DNA of 64,000 bases from Chionis minor (lineage: Eukaryota; Chordata; Aves; Charadriiformes; Chionididae), in the NCBI GenBank assembly GCA_013398295.1, contig VZSF01007805.1, positions 1,128,752 to 1,192,751 of the forward strand, read 5' to 3'. This document shows, in pieces, positions 44,041 through 59,800 of this stretch (the first letter of the stretch is position 1; every line of letters begins with the position of its first letter). The notes under the pieces were generated by a model. The model saw only the letters and a list, made by a program, of their open reading frames with translations. It made no database searches and was not told the DNA's origin. Position numbers and translations under genes: made by a program.

Positions 44041-47000
44041 TAATGACTCGCAGAAACTTAACCCTGGGGCCAGGTGTTCACCTGAAAGTTCCATTTTCTT
44101 TTGTTTCCTTCTAAGCGTACCGGTCCTCTGTCGCGTTTTAAGGCCGGAGTAGCAAGGGTTTGGCTTTCACGGTGTCCCTCTGTACCGCAGTTAAGTGCTA
44201 GGAGACGGGCTAGAAGTGATGAGTAATTAATATGGTATCCAAAGTTTAGTTGCAAATGTATATGTTTCTCCTGGTGTCTTGTAAAGCATGAGTATTTGAA
44301 TTAAATCATAGAATCGTCTAGGTTGGAAGGGGCCTTTAAGATCATCGAGTCCGGCCATCCACCTAATACTGCCAAAACCACCCCTAAACCATGTCTCTCA
44401 GCATCATGTCTACCCATCTTTTAAATACCTCCAGGGATGGTGATACCACCACTTCCCTGGGCAGCCTGTTCCAATGTTTGATAACCCTTTCTGTGACGAA
44501 TTTTTTCCTAATATCCACCCTAATCTTCCCCTGGTGCAATTTGAGGCTGTTTCCTCTTGTGCTATCACTTCTTACTTGGGAGAAGAGACCGACTCCCACC
44601 TGGCTACACCCTGCTTCCAGGTAGTTGTAGAGAGTGAGGTCTCCCCTCAGCCTCCTTTTCTCCAGGCTAAGTAACCCCAGGTCCCTCAGCTGCTCCTTAT
44701 GGGGCTTGTTCTCCAGACCCCTCACCAGCTTCACTGCCCTTCTCTGGACACGCTCCAGCACCTCAATGTCTGTCTTGTAGTGAGGGGCCCAAAACTGACC
44801 ACAGTATTCGAGGTGGGGCCTCACCAGTGCCGAGTACAACAGGATGATCACTGCCCTAGTCCTGCTGGCCACACTGCTCCTGATACAGGCCAGGATGCTG
44901 TTGGCCTTCTTGGCCACCTGAGCCCACTGCCAGCTCATATTCATCCAGCTGTTAACAAACACCGCCATGTATGGCTGGGGTTTTTAAGCTTTTTGTTCTA
45001 TGGTGTCCTTGGTTTTACTTTCCCCATATTTATTCACTGATGCCTGGAATCTGAGGAAAGACTTCATCCTGATTGAGTCTGGATTTACTTACCTCTGTTA
45101 GACTGGGAAGCAAGCAATTTGCTAACCAACCTCAACAAGTGATTTATTAATTTAAAAAGAGTAATTTGAAAAAAATTGCAGTTTATCAATTTTTTTAATT
45201 GGTCATCCATAGCTTTTGTTTGCAATTTACAATGTCTTGTGTTTGACTTATTTGATTTATTAATGTTCCTTTAAAGTACAATAAAGAATGTTTGGAGTTT
45301 GGTTGTGGTTTTTTACTAGCTTTATGCATATATAGTTTTCCTTAAGTGTTTTTTCGTAGTTTTGAGGCATGTTTTTCAAGTTATTACTTGCTTCTGTGGA
45401 ACCCTAGGGTAATACTGAAATCGTTATAATCCAGTACTTGTACCAAAAAAATTAAGAACTACTTAAATCAGACTATCTATGTTAAATGATGTGTGTTTTA
45501 GTCTGTGTCGGTGACTAAATTCACGACTGCATCTCATAGAAGTGCATCTATGTTGCTTCAGCCTTTAATCTTACAGGTTCTCCCATAATTGGAGGACTTG
45601 ATGGAAACCTTGTATGTAGAAAGTAGTAACATTAGTTTTATCATCAAAATGCAATTAAAAAAATCTGACTTCAGAGTTTCTTCTCTCAGATTTTAAATGT
45701 TGCGGCTTCGTGATACAAAGTGCTGGTTCAGCATAAACTCGCTTAGCTGTTTCAGAGTTGTTTAAATAACTCTGGTAGGTTCACTTCAAACAGAAGCGCT
45801 GTGTTACCAGAAGTTCTGTGTATGTGATGTGACATGACAGCACACCGCAGAAAGCTAACTTGTAAGGATGACTTGGTCTGAGTAAACTTGTCTTGAGGCA
45901 GAATTATAAAGTCTTACATTCAGGATCTGGGAAGGAGGCAGTGAGCCACACAAAATCATCGATATAGAGCAAAGTATATTTAAAGTGTCTGTTCTAATGT
46001 GTTTGCTCTTTCTGTCCCTCATAAACTGTTAACCTATGAGAACAGTGCGGAGGGGAATTCAGAACCAATACTATTTTACAGTGAAAGACTCATTACAAGA
46101 AGATGTTAGTCAAAACACAATAGTCTTTCTATTCAATAACAACTTGCTTTATTCTTCTAATGTTGAAATGTTGACTGATTCTTGTATTTCAGAGTTTGTT
46201 GATTGATCCTCCTGGTAGTAGGATGAGATTTCCATGAGAATTGAAGAAATCTGTATTGGCCGCTACATTTGCACCATTCAGGCACAGGCTTGTTGCAGTT
46301 GGACACTTGAGACATATTCCAGAGCTGCCTAAATTGATATAAGCTGTACTGTTGCGTTTTTCTGCTCTCACTATAGTTGTTGTGCCACCGCTAGTGCCAA
46401 CATGACTCCACATTAAACTGGAGTGGGTAATTAATCTGGCTGGGCGGGAAACACCAATTCAGTTTCTTGACTGGCTCCTCTCATCCACCAGTACAATGGA
46501 AAGGGCAGGAACACGCAGCTGCCGTGGATGGGGGAGTGTTGTTTGCACTTAAATTAGCCACCATGGAGCTGCACCTTTAAATTTTTGGTTTTACATTGAA
46601 TTCAATCTAATGGTGACAGTTGACTGCCAAAAGCTGCCTTTTATCTTCCATGCTTGCTCATCTGTTGTTTTCTTTAACAACTGTGTAACCATGGGCTGTT
46701 TATATCAATAAACAATATATCAGCTTAGTGTTTGTTGGATCCTGAAGAGCAACTAGAAGAACACATTTATCCTCTGCTATACTTACTGTCCAGGAGATTT
46801 TTTTCTTTAAGAGTTATTGGTGCTTTCCCTAGCACCAGTATCCCAGATGGTAGTTTGCTGTTTCAAATAATCTTGTCTTAAAGTGCGCCTTTATGTCTCG
46901 CTTTTCTTCTGCTTCTATTTATTGAGCTAGTAAGGCTCAAATGATGGCTATAAGGTAGTAATTTTCAAATTTTATCTAATCTCAAAAAGCAGGAGGCTAT

Positions 47001-50000
47001 TTGAAACATTTATTCAGGAAAGAAGTTTTATTTCTTTCCGTCTCTTCACATGTCTTGTATGTAAGGGTGTTTTTCCTTCTGGCTCTCAAATCTTTTCTTT
47101 TTTTCCCCCCTCTCTTTGAATCAAATAAGACTTTGAGGGGGTGTTGTTTTCACCTTGGTAATATTCAGCCAGTGGGTATCTGACTTCTTGTGTAATTCTG
47201 CACAGTGAAAAATGTTGGCAGGAGAAACTGCCAATTTTGTACTATTATATAAAATGAGAGCTTTTTTTCAAGCAGAGATGTTACTTGTGACTCACCTTCG
47301 TGGAATAGTAGATATTGAAACCAGAGAGTTGTGAACACATGCGTTAATTCTATTTCGATGTTGATACCAAGTAGGCTTGCTAAGGTACAGATTAAAATTA
47401 TATTAATATCATTTACATTTTTGGTGATGTTTGTGCCTGTATGTAGCCTCTGAACAAGGTGGAGGAGGACTATTATTTGTTTTGATAACTGTGAAAATAA
47501 ATTGGTCAGTATAGGAGAGGACACTTGATCTTCCAAGGAGGAAATCAAAGTGGCGACGTGGCATTCTTTAGTTCTGACGTTGCACCTATAATAAATAATT
47601 TGAAATAAATGGATAGTCAGGTTAGAATATGGTTACAAAAGATGGCATGTTTCCCCAGGAAGAAGATCTCAGAGGAAATGTGATCTGATAGTCGGTGTTG
47701 CAGTTCCTGAAGATGCAAAGTGGCACTGCTGCTCAAGTGCTCAAGACGGATGTCTCTGCTTCATCATACCCAATGTTAATTGACTCTGTATTAGGGTCTT
47801 TAGATGATGGAGTCTCCTCCCATGGGCAGATTGTTCCACCTGGGGCTTTTTTCTGGTTATAGAGGGGACTTAAGCAACCAGCTTACGCTTGTAAGCTGAA
47901 GCTGTGCTGCAGAGGGTAGAGTTGTTACGCTTTTGCTAGAGTCATCAGTGTTGCACTAACTCTGAGTCATCTATGCAATGTGTCAGGGGTGTCCAAGTTG
48001 CTTTGGGTATTTAATATAAAATCTTAAACCAAAAGAAGGCAGTTTGTTGAAGACAAAAAGAAGCCAGTAAAATTGTTGAATAGATACATCTGTGGATGAA
48101 AGTGCATGTATTTTGGATGCCAGTCATCTGTTGAACTTGTAAGTAATGGTCTTTATTTAACAAAGCTTTTAAACAGTGAGTATATTCACGCTGTTGCTTT
48201 GAGACTGCTTTTTGTACTCAGTGTACAGAAAACATCAATAAATGCAATATTTTGGAGTTGTGCCTCATGGATACAAGTAGTATGGAAATGCAGCAGTCAG
48301 GTAGTCAGTGAGAATGAGTGTTGACAAAGTAAGTAGTAGCTGTTGTTTTTCATTGGTATAGTTTCTTTTCATTTTACTTGGTGACTGTTCTGAAATGTGA
48401 TAACCACAGAGTTGATGTAATCAACATTTTCAGTAAGTATTCACCTTATTACTTAACATACATTAAAACTCCGGCGTTCACTTGAAGGAAACTAATGAAA
48501 GGGATAAGTAAATTAGATAATGTTTTGGTTTTTTAAAAAATAAAATTTAAACTGAGAAAAATCTCTGCTGGGTAATGCAGTGGCAGATTTAAAAATTGTT
48601 TCATTAACCTGTATCAAAATCATATAGGTTTCAAATAGAGGCTTCTAAATAAATGGAAAGATTGACTAGTTTGTTTTGTTTTTCAGGCTTTAGAAAGGAT
48701 GCGTCCTTACCTGTGTGACAAAATCATAGCTGAGAGACACTTTGATTACCTTCGTTCAAAGAAAATACTCACTAGAGAGGACACAGAAGAAATTTCTTCT
48801 CGATCTTCCAGTAGGAAAAAAACTGGGAAGTTACTGGACTACTTGGCTGAAAACCCAAAGGGACTAGATGCTTTAATTGAATCTATCAGACGAGAAAGAA
48901 CACAAAACTTCCTGTTACAAAAGATAACTGACGTAGTGTTGAAAGTCAAAAATGAAAAACTTGAAGCTCTCAAGGGTGAGAAGTTTATAATAATATTTTG
49001 TAAGATGTAAGTTCTGTCTCGAGGGCCTGCAGAATTAAACTCCAATAATTCTTTAAATCATGTTTCTTCGTACAGATTATTTTTTTTACTTCCTCTAGTG
49101 TTTGGGACAACATTCTTGGAAATATTGCCAGTTTCAGTTTAAGATACTAGTGCACGTATCCTAGCTCTGCCTTTTTACTATCTGAACATATCATAAATAA
49201 CAAATTGCAAAAAACCTTACCGTGTGTTGCTGTGATGGATAAGTCTGTCTTCACATCTCAGTTTTGCTTTCTATGAAGTTCTAATTCAGAACTCAAAATA
49301 GGTGGTTATCTTCCATCTTGCATTTCTCTTGAAGCTATTTGCTGCAGTGGCAGGATGCTCTGGTTTTGTTAGACTTTGCACCTCTGCAGAAGGTAGGCCA
49401 GCAAATGCAACCCGAGGGGAATTCTGCTGCTTGCCTTCAGTGGCAAAACTCCAAATTAGGCACTGTAAATGTATGCATGTGTTGTATTGTACAGGTAGAG
49501 GAGTTTTTGACACCCCCAAAGCCTGAAGTGACTATACATACTCAGATTTTAAAGCAGATAAAGCATTCTAAACCAAAAAAAAAAAAAAAAAAACAAAACA
49601 AAAACCCAACCTTACTTCCCCTTCCACACCCGTGAAAAGAGAAATAAAGAAGGAAGAAAGTATATTTTTAACCCTAGAGATGCAAGGCCTGAAGTTTTCT
49701 CTGGCTTCAGGTAAAACAGCCTTCAAATGCAGTCCACTCTGGAGAACCATGTAGCTGAAGCTTTTAAAAGTTGAAGAACCGAGTGAGAAAAATCTGTCAA
49801 AAGATGGGTCAAAGGGCTAAAGTGACTTCGTAAAATGAAGCTTAAATTACGGTGCATCTTTGGGAAGTAGTAGCTGGTACAGAAATATAGAGAAATCGGT
49901 CGCATAAGCCTAGATAACCTGCATGTGTGGTTTTTTTTTTTAATTTGTCATGAATATTGGGCTGTCACATGTGAGACGAAGAGGCTGAAAATACAGACAT

Positions 50001-50451
50001 TCGATCTTTGACAATCTTGATATTAAATCAGAGCACAGTTTTAAGAGTGCACTATGTTGTAACTGGTCTGTTTTTTGTCTTAGGTCTAAGCTGCAGCACC
50101 TGTATGACCTCACTGTATGGAGGAACGAATGATCTCTCTAGGTCCTATTCTGATGAATCTAATTATTTTGATAAAACAAAAGACAAAGAATCTACCCAGA
50201 TACATCATCCAGAAGAAGATTATAGCACCGCCGCGTTTGTGTCTGCTGTCTCTCTCCATTCAATGAATGTGCCAGTCGCGGAGATGGGAAATGCCGAGAG
50301 TGCTGTGTTCTCAGCCACCCTTCCAGGGCCCGGAGACCCCGGTGCACCCCCTCTCCCCCCAGACCTCCAGGCAGAGCAGCAGGAACCATGTACTAGTTCA
50401 AGTGACAATTGCTTTTTGCCTTTAAGATCGCGTTCTCTTCAACCACAGTGA
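43657..50451 (+). CDS. BCL10: BCL10, CARD-containing immune signalling adaptor
   Basis: BCL10 polymerises through its CARD when nucleated by CARMA/CARD proteins and recruits MALT1, activating NF-kB downstream of antigen receptors and some GPCRs. Three coding exons, 43657-43740, 48687-48975 and 50084-50451, join in phase to 741 bp, 246 aa (human 233). The CARD spans about residues 22-110, with motifs [35 protein letters not shown] and [14 protein letters not shown]. The MALT1-binding stretch follows (LEALKG). The rest is a Ser/Thr-rich tail ending with [14 protein letters not shown] and [12 protein letters not shown], both conserved in mammals. The start is chosen from the Kozak-like gccATGg and the match of exon 1 to human TEEDLTEVKKD. 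Relative to human the N-terminus has about nine extra Gly/Ser-rich residues. No disruption is seen. Confidence 0.97.
44304..44968 (-). mobile_element. CR1 fragment (antisense) with uninterrupted ORF2 C-terminus
   Basis: The + strand starts aatcatagaatcgtctaggt followed by tggaagggg, the reversed CR1 3' end. On the - strand a frame of 194 codons (44384-44968) is open to the natural ORF2 stop and covers the last part of CR1 reverse transcriptase. Motifs are [68 protein letters not shown] and [10 protein letters not shown]. It is 5'-truncated just upstream of the first listed motif. The lack of stops suggests a younger insertion than the other copies in the window. It is not a host gene. Confidence 0.95.
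46189..46413 (-). other. Unexplained antisense small open frame in BCL10 intron 1
   Basis: A 74-residue ATG-initiated frame on the - strand ([20 protein letters not shown] at the start, [13 protein letters not shown] at the end), preceded by six more open codons. The AATAAA poly(A) signal on the same strand at 46153-46148 sits 36 bases after the stop. The composition is protein-like rather than low-complexity, with four Cys/Asn-rich turns, but no family is recognised. It could be a chance frame, the tail of an old inserted gene, or a terminal exon of an antisense transcript. No upstream exon was identified. Confidence 0.25.
48687..48975 (+). CDS. BCL10: BCL10 coding exon 2 (CARD)
   Basis: A 289-bp exon, acceptor tttttcag, donor gtgaga, leaving phase 1. 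It encodes most of the [44 protein letters not shown], then [20 protein letters not shown] and the helix [18 protein letters not shown]. The leucine equivalent to human Leu41, needed for CARD function, is present in DYLRSKK. Confidence 0.97.
48976..50083 (+). other. BCL10: BCL10 intron 2
   Basis: A 1.1-kb intron, gtgaga to tcttag. It includes an 18-20 base A-run at about 49577-49595 followed by an A/C-rich tract (to about 49610). The A-run could be a retroposed tail, but no donor sequence upstream of it was recognised. A frame at 49339-49635 runs into the A-run and is not considered a gene. Confidence 0.9.
50084..50451 (+). CDS. BCL10: BCL10 coding exon 3 (C-terminal tail)
   Basis: 368 bp of coding sequence after acceptor tcttag, completing the Gly of LKG. 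It encodes [20 protein letters not shown], then YSDESNYF and a variable acidic/Ser-Thr stretch. The end is the conserved [14 protein letters not shown] and [12 protein letters not shown], with TGA at 50449-50451. The middle is much more diverged from mammals than the CARD, as is usual for this protein. Confidence 0.97.
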
Positions 50452-52480
50452 ACATAGTGATTTTTGTCTGTTCATCCCAATAGTACTGAAACGTTGTCTG
50501 ATGTCTCAAAAGGATAAAAAACAAAAAAAAGTTTTCAACTGCTAACTAGCCAAATCAGAGGAGACAGTTTGTGCTATTTACTGTTTTTAAGGAGTCGGGT
50601 GTTTTGTAATTGGGTGACTCTGGAGCTGCTTGATTTTTATGTTCTTTAGGGAGCTTTTTTTCAAAAGATCATGGTATTACACCAGCAAAGGTTTGTTTTT
50701 TAAACCAATGTATTTAAGATTTCACATTTAGTTGCAGATATTTAAGCTGCAGTTATAGACCAAATGTGTTTTTTTTCTTCCTGCAGAAACTAAGAAATCA
50801 GTTTTTCTTAAAGTTTCTGTGCCAGGTGAGTTGTGAAGGATGGTTAGGAAAAGTATTCAGTATTGAAAAATAACTTTCTGAACTAAAAAGCTTAAGCTTA
50901 CTTATCAAAAAGCTTAAACTCATTCACCAAATTAAATGTTTCTCTGTAGGATAAATTCTGCCTTCTATGTATGCATGTGGAGCTCTAGTTGCAAAAAAAC
51001 CCACCCGAATCTGGCCAAATCTGTAGCTATCCTTACTTGCAAAAAGTTTAATTGTCTGAACTTTGTTCTCTGTCCTAGCAGTAAATCAAAAGGCACTCGG
51101 TGTTGCAGTAATTTGAATTAGCAGATATACTTCCACAAGTCATAGCATATTATTGTACATTAGTTAAAAATTTATCATTTGAGATGCACTTTAAATATAA
51201 ATTCTCATCAGTACTGGAAAAGGAATGTAAACTGCTGTAACAGCATCATGTGGGCTGTAAGAAAATAGTATTGTATAATGCTGTTAAGGACCAAAGCTTG
51301 TATATTTTGTCCCAGAAGGTAAGTAGAGGAGGAGTCCTGTAGCAAGAAAGTATCCCTACCCAAAGGACTCTTGGAAATGTTGCACTTCAGATACCTTCAG
51401 ATAGGCAGGTTTACATTTCAAATTGTTTAGTGTCAAATGCATTTTAAACTATTTCAACATGGGAAGGTTCTCATTTCTTGACACAACGTAACATGCTGTA
51501 TTCCTCTCATACTCCACTCTCGAGTTGTAATTATTTTTTATGAGGTTGGCCTATAATCACTTTAAAATTACTAGGCAAAGACAAACTGTTACTTGGAAAT
51601 GTGTACAGTTGTGTTCTACAGTACTACACTTCAAAGTGATGGGATTTTTTTTTCAGTATATCAAAGGGTTGGTTTGTATTTAAGGCTTTAAATTATTTTG
51701 GCTGTCGTACAGTGCTATAGCCATGTCATTCAATTCAAATTCAAAGCCAGGTGATATTCCTAAACTGTGTTCTCCTTTTGTGGAGGCAGGGCATCTGCAG
51801 GACCTCAATGTAGTCTCTAATTTTTTTTTTTCCATGTTTACTCTGGTTTTGGAGGTAGGTTAAAATAAACTGCAATGTTCAACTACCCTCCATGCTTAGT
51901 ATATGAATAGCTTACATTCGATAAAGATGTGAGCTTCTGTTTAGTATTTATAAACATCCTCGTTTTTCTTCTGTACATCTACTGTCATAGACTGTCAGGA
52001 CAGTGAAAATGCTTTTCAACAGAACTGCTTGGTTCAGAAGGCCCTCTGGAAGTGAAGTGTCTAAATATGCAAGCAGAATTTTGCTCCGTAACATGAAATT
52101 AACGGTAGGCTTAAATACCTCTCTTCCATTAACTGGAACTGCAGTTGCACATACTCTAAGAAATTATTTGTCTAAATGCCCGCTGTAATCACCTTCAAGA
52201 GCCGTGCTTAGGTTTGGGTCCCTTCTTGGATTCTTGTAAATGGAAGAGAGCGAGCAAGCTTGGCCTTAACTGAAAAAGAGCATCAGCTGAGGGTGCAGAT
52301 AGCCTTGGAGATCTAAGTCCCGCGCCTGCCCTGTAGCCTGCAGGGATCGCTCCTCCAGTGGAGCCTGTTAACCTGAGACTTTAAATGAATGTATTATCTT
52401 ACCAAATGTTTATAATGTGCATTTTTTTTTTAATTTGAAATACTTCTATCAACTTTTGGAATAAATTCTTTTGTATAATT
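50452..52480 (+). other. BCL10: BCL10 3' untranslated region
   Basis: About 2 kb of AT-rich, repeat-free DNA between the stop and the strong AATAAA at 52460-52465, which is followed by the T/GT-rich ttcttttgtataattgcctg. The length agrees with the roughly 2-kb 3' UTR of mammalian BCL10. A weaker AATAAA at 51864 could give a shorter form. Confidence 0.7.
52460..52465 (+). terminator. BCL10: Candidate BCL10 poly(A) signal
   Basis: AATAAA in ggaataaattcttttgtata, with T-rich sequence downstream and then single-copy DNA leading to the next gene. Confidence 0.6.
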
Positions 52481-52489
52481 GCCTGTTTT

Positions 52490-55898
<3,409 letters not shown>

Positions 55899-56885
55899 GC
55901 AAGGTGTGCTGGATTTAGCCATAATGAGAATTTCAATGAACTTGAATTCCTCTGCTGGAATGGGAAACAAATACATGTTTACTGAATTTCTCTCTCCTAT
56001 CGGGTAGGGAATTTTATTTCTGTAGTATGCTTGCCTTTTGGAAAGCGCAAAATTAAATGGACAGTGTCATGATAGGAGCTCATCTACTGAACAAAACTTA
56101 AACCTGTTTATTTAAAAGATCCGTTGTGATGGATACTTGTACTGATGCCAGTTACAGGGCTTCGTGGTATTTTGTTTATCAAGAAACCTGGTAACGTGAA
56201 CTTTTCTGGACTGACTTTTCCATTGTGTCAAAACCTTTTATAAAGGAGTATATACTAAAGATTCTCTAAGTACTGTCCTGTGATATGTTTGCATAATGTT
56301 GTTTTGAAGTGTATGTAAAGACTGCAGATAGATCACTGGAATAAAACTACATTTGAAAAAGTCTGCGGTATAAATATTGCGTTACATGCTCGGTGAATAG
56401 GAGGATGAATTCTGTACTTTATGCATTTCAGTGACGTATTTCTTGGGAAAAAACAGATTCCTCAGGGTTTTGTTTGTAATAAATACGCAACTGCAAACTG
56501 AAAAAAACATGGACCCAATAATGGAGTTTAATATTTGATAATGAGTTTTGATGTTATGTGATCTGCATCAGTGAAATACGAGACTAACTGGTACAGGAAG
56601 AATTGAAACATTTAACGTATTCTTCCTAAAATTGAAAACAGAATCTAGATATTTATGTAGAAAAAAAATATGACAAAGGTGAGATAGAGTCTTTACTGCC
56701 AAATTGTATTTATTTCAGTCCAAACAGTTGATAATCTTCTCAAAGTGTTAGTATTTGTTGTGTTTGTGATATACTGCTGCATGGATTTTTGGGTCCGGAT
56801 ATGAAAAGGTACCAGCAAAACTGGGTTGGAGGGAGGGGTGTTCTGGGTTTATTTTCAAATAAAGCTTCCATGCCTTAGGAAATCT
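55899..56885 (+). other. C1orf52: C1orf52 3' untranslated region (probable)
   Basis: AT-rich sequence with three AATAAA signals: 56340-56345, 56478-56483 and 56858-56863. The first (ggaataaaactacatttgaa) and the third (caaataaagcttccatgcct) are the best candidates. The end of the transcript is therefore between about 56365 and 56885. Confidence 0.5.
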
Positions 56886-59800
56886 GCAGTGAGATCAGGC
56901 CTACTAATAGAAGTTTATGTAATTAAACTATTAATGTAAACATTCATAACTTTTATTTTCCTTCTGTCTTGGATTAGCTTTAATTTGGCAGAATGGATTC
57001 TGTATGCATATGTGCTAATACGATATTAATATTTTTTAAAGTTATTTTTAAAAAAAATTCTTATGAACCTCAATAGATAGAAAAATGTACCCCTCTTTAA
57101 TGAGTATATGGAATTAGTGACAAGTTACGTGATTCTAGCCTTGGCAGTGTGATAATGCTTTCTCTGCATCCTTCTCTACCTGCAGACTCCGTAGCCGCTC
57201 CTTGCCAATTGCACAGGCCTTTGGGCCAAATGGGTGATATATTCCACCTCTTCTGTGCTGCCGGTCTGGAAACAATTCAAAAAATGGTAATTGTACACAG
57301 CTGAGGGTTCCCTGCACACCAGCTCTCCTAGCACAAGCCCAAGTATCTGAGGCTGTCGTAGCAAGCCCTGAGGCGAGGGGCGGTGTGGTGGCAAAGCTGA
57401 TGTAGGGCCACATCTGCGTGTGGTTTCTCAAAAGACTCTGGCTCCGGGAGAGGTGGCTGGGCTGGAGCAGGGACTGGGCTGGCAGGGAGCAGAGCAGAGC
57501 TGGCCTCCGCACTGTGAGGGGAACCTCCCGTGCCCTTAATGACGATCCTGCTGAGTTCCAGCTGGGATGGAGGCTCCCTCGCAGCAGTCATTCAGCAGTT
57601 TATCCCTTGCCAAAATGGAGCTTTTACTAGGTGGGCAGCCAGTGAGCGTGGCAGTGGAGGAGCTGTGGATATCTGCATTTTGTTGAGTTGAGAGGCCATA
57701 AATGCCTGTACTTTGCTTTGTCTAGAATGCTAGTGTAAACTCTCCCTTATTCTAGTAATAGTGCATGAAACTTCTACTAAAAATTGCCTAAAGCTGACCA
57801 GTTCTCTTATAGGAACTGCTGTGTCCACGCAGGTAATGCAGCCTTACATCATCCGCTTCAGGATGTGGATTGTCCTGTCCCAGCTGCTCAGGTAGCTGGT
57901 CACTAGGTCCTGGTCATCTGGGATCAAATGGTTTCCGTGAGCTTCACTTACAGGGAAAGAAAGGATGTTTTTCTTGCAGTGCTGAAGGCATGAAGTCTCT
58001 GAATGAAAAGGCTTGCTCTAATCTGTTTGGTTTTTTTCTGTGTCTGCTGTCCTAACGTAGCTAGGCTGAAGGTGCTGATCTTCAGAGAATGTGGTAGAAA
58101 AGATGACTGCTTGTGCTCCTTTTTTAATGGAAATATGTTTATACTGTAGCTGGCATAGAGAGCCGAGCATGGGGAATAGCAGTGAGCTCCTGTTCAGACA
58201 GGAAAATCAGATGTTTGGGCAGTTTCCCAAAGGTTTGGTCTGTGTCCAGACAGTGAGTTGCAGATTTAGTATGTCCAGCTAGACACTTCTTGAGAAATCC
58301 GCCTCTGCTGTCCTCTATGTACAGGATTTATTCCAAGGTTATGTGGGATGAATGGTACCATTTCTTCAAATGTGAGGGATTTGACATGAAGTACACGGTT
58401 CGATGGACTGATTAATTCTCAAGTCTGACAGTTCTGTTTGCTACTGAAGTGTTCCTTGAAGAGCGCTAGAGCTGAAGGTTAATTCACCAGCTGTGGAAGT
58501 AGGATGCATCCCTACAGCTGCCATGGCCAAGGAGGCTTTTGTCCTTGTATTGTTTGCTCTGCTGTTCTGAGGGGCTGTTTGGGAAGTTACCATGTTAATC
58601 ACTCCTTTTGTTTTCAGATTATATGATGTATGGGATATCCAGTTGTCTTGAAGTTAATACCAGCTGATACTCAGTTTCCAAGGAGGAAACCAGTGTGGCT
58701 AATCCGGGAGAAAAATGATTAATTGTATTATGTACAGGTTGAGGAAATCTTCGTTGTAAGCGGTGACCATGGCAGCTTCCCTATTCAGGAGAAACGGCAA
58801 AAGGAACTATGCTCCTTTTTCTTAAGTAAGACATCTGAAAGAAGGCTGTGAGAGCCTGTCTGAAGCCGAGTTATCCAGGTGGAATGCTTCTGCTGCTGGA
58901 AGTTTTTTGGTAGTGATGCTTCAGTGCATCGTCTTCAGGAGAAGATAGTGAGAGAAGTGCTAGTGCCGCAGCTTCTGGAGCAAGTCAGATTTCTTGACAC
59001 ACAGAGCATACAAAAAAGCCCAGAGCAGGGAGGGGACTGCTCAGAGATAAGAGACAGCATGTGCATTTTATTGTAAGTAAATGAGATTACATAAAATAAA
59101 GGTTATGTTTGTATCATCAGTGACTTGTAAAACGACTGCAGAACTCCCCATAGTGGAAAAAACGCTCACCACCTAACTGTGGTGAGAAAATGGCTGGAAA
59201 GGTAGAAAATGTTCCCAGCGATCGGCTTTGGTAGTATGAGAAGCACGTGCTTCTGTCGGAGGGGAAAAACCACAGGTTTCTATAGTTGGTACAAAGAGGC
59301 TGTTTTGGAACAGCTGGATTGAGTGAGACAGAATGTAGCTACTAGCCAGGAGAGGAAGAAAAGGAGAGAAAGCCCACTGATTTTGCCAAGAATCTGTATG
59401 GTCTTACTCAGATCACATAAAAAGCTTCTAAGAAAAACAGGCAATAGGCTAAATTATAAATGTTCATCTGGAGTTGGGCTTCTAGATCAAGATTACTGAT
59501 AACGCATCCGTGGCATTCATAGCTATGAAGCTGTAAAATTAACAGCCATTGTTCACGTTCCTCAACAAGTCCCTGGAGAGAGCACTCCCAGGAAAGATGC
59601 AGTCACGGTAAGCCTTGCAATTACAGGAGTGCATCCAACAGTCCCCAAAAGGGGATTCAAGTCTTCTCTGTTCCCTTTTTGCATGATTAGGAGAAGTGAC
59701 ACAGATTTACAAACCAAGAAAAATTAATAATGATGTGGTGCTTAATGAAAGCAGATAGGATAAGCGTGAAGAAATGAGCAATAAGAAGATTTTCGCATTT

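Larger units (their letters stand above)
43741..48686 (+). other. BCL10: BCL10 intron 1
   Basis: A 4.9-kb intron from gtaagt to tttcag. The first 300 bases are still CpG island. It holds an antisense CR1 with an open frame (44304-44968) and an unexplained antisense small open frame (46189-46413). The rest is AT-rich and shows nothing recognisable. Confidence 0.93.

Noticed and set aside
43501..44043. 180-codon + strand frame over BCL10 exon 1 and the start of intron 1
   Set aside because: It starts upstream of the Kozak ATG and reads through the consensus donor gtaagt. The similarity to BCL10 is limited to the true exon 1.
49339..49635. 98-codon frame ending in poly-Lys in BCL10 intron 2
   Set aside because: The Lys run is an A-homopolymer. 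The rest resembles nothing, and a processed pseudogene could not be identified.
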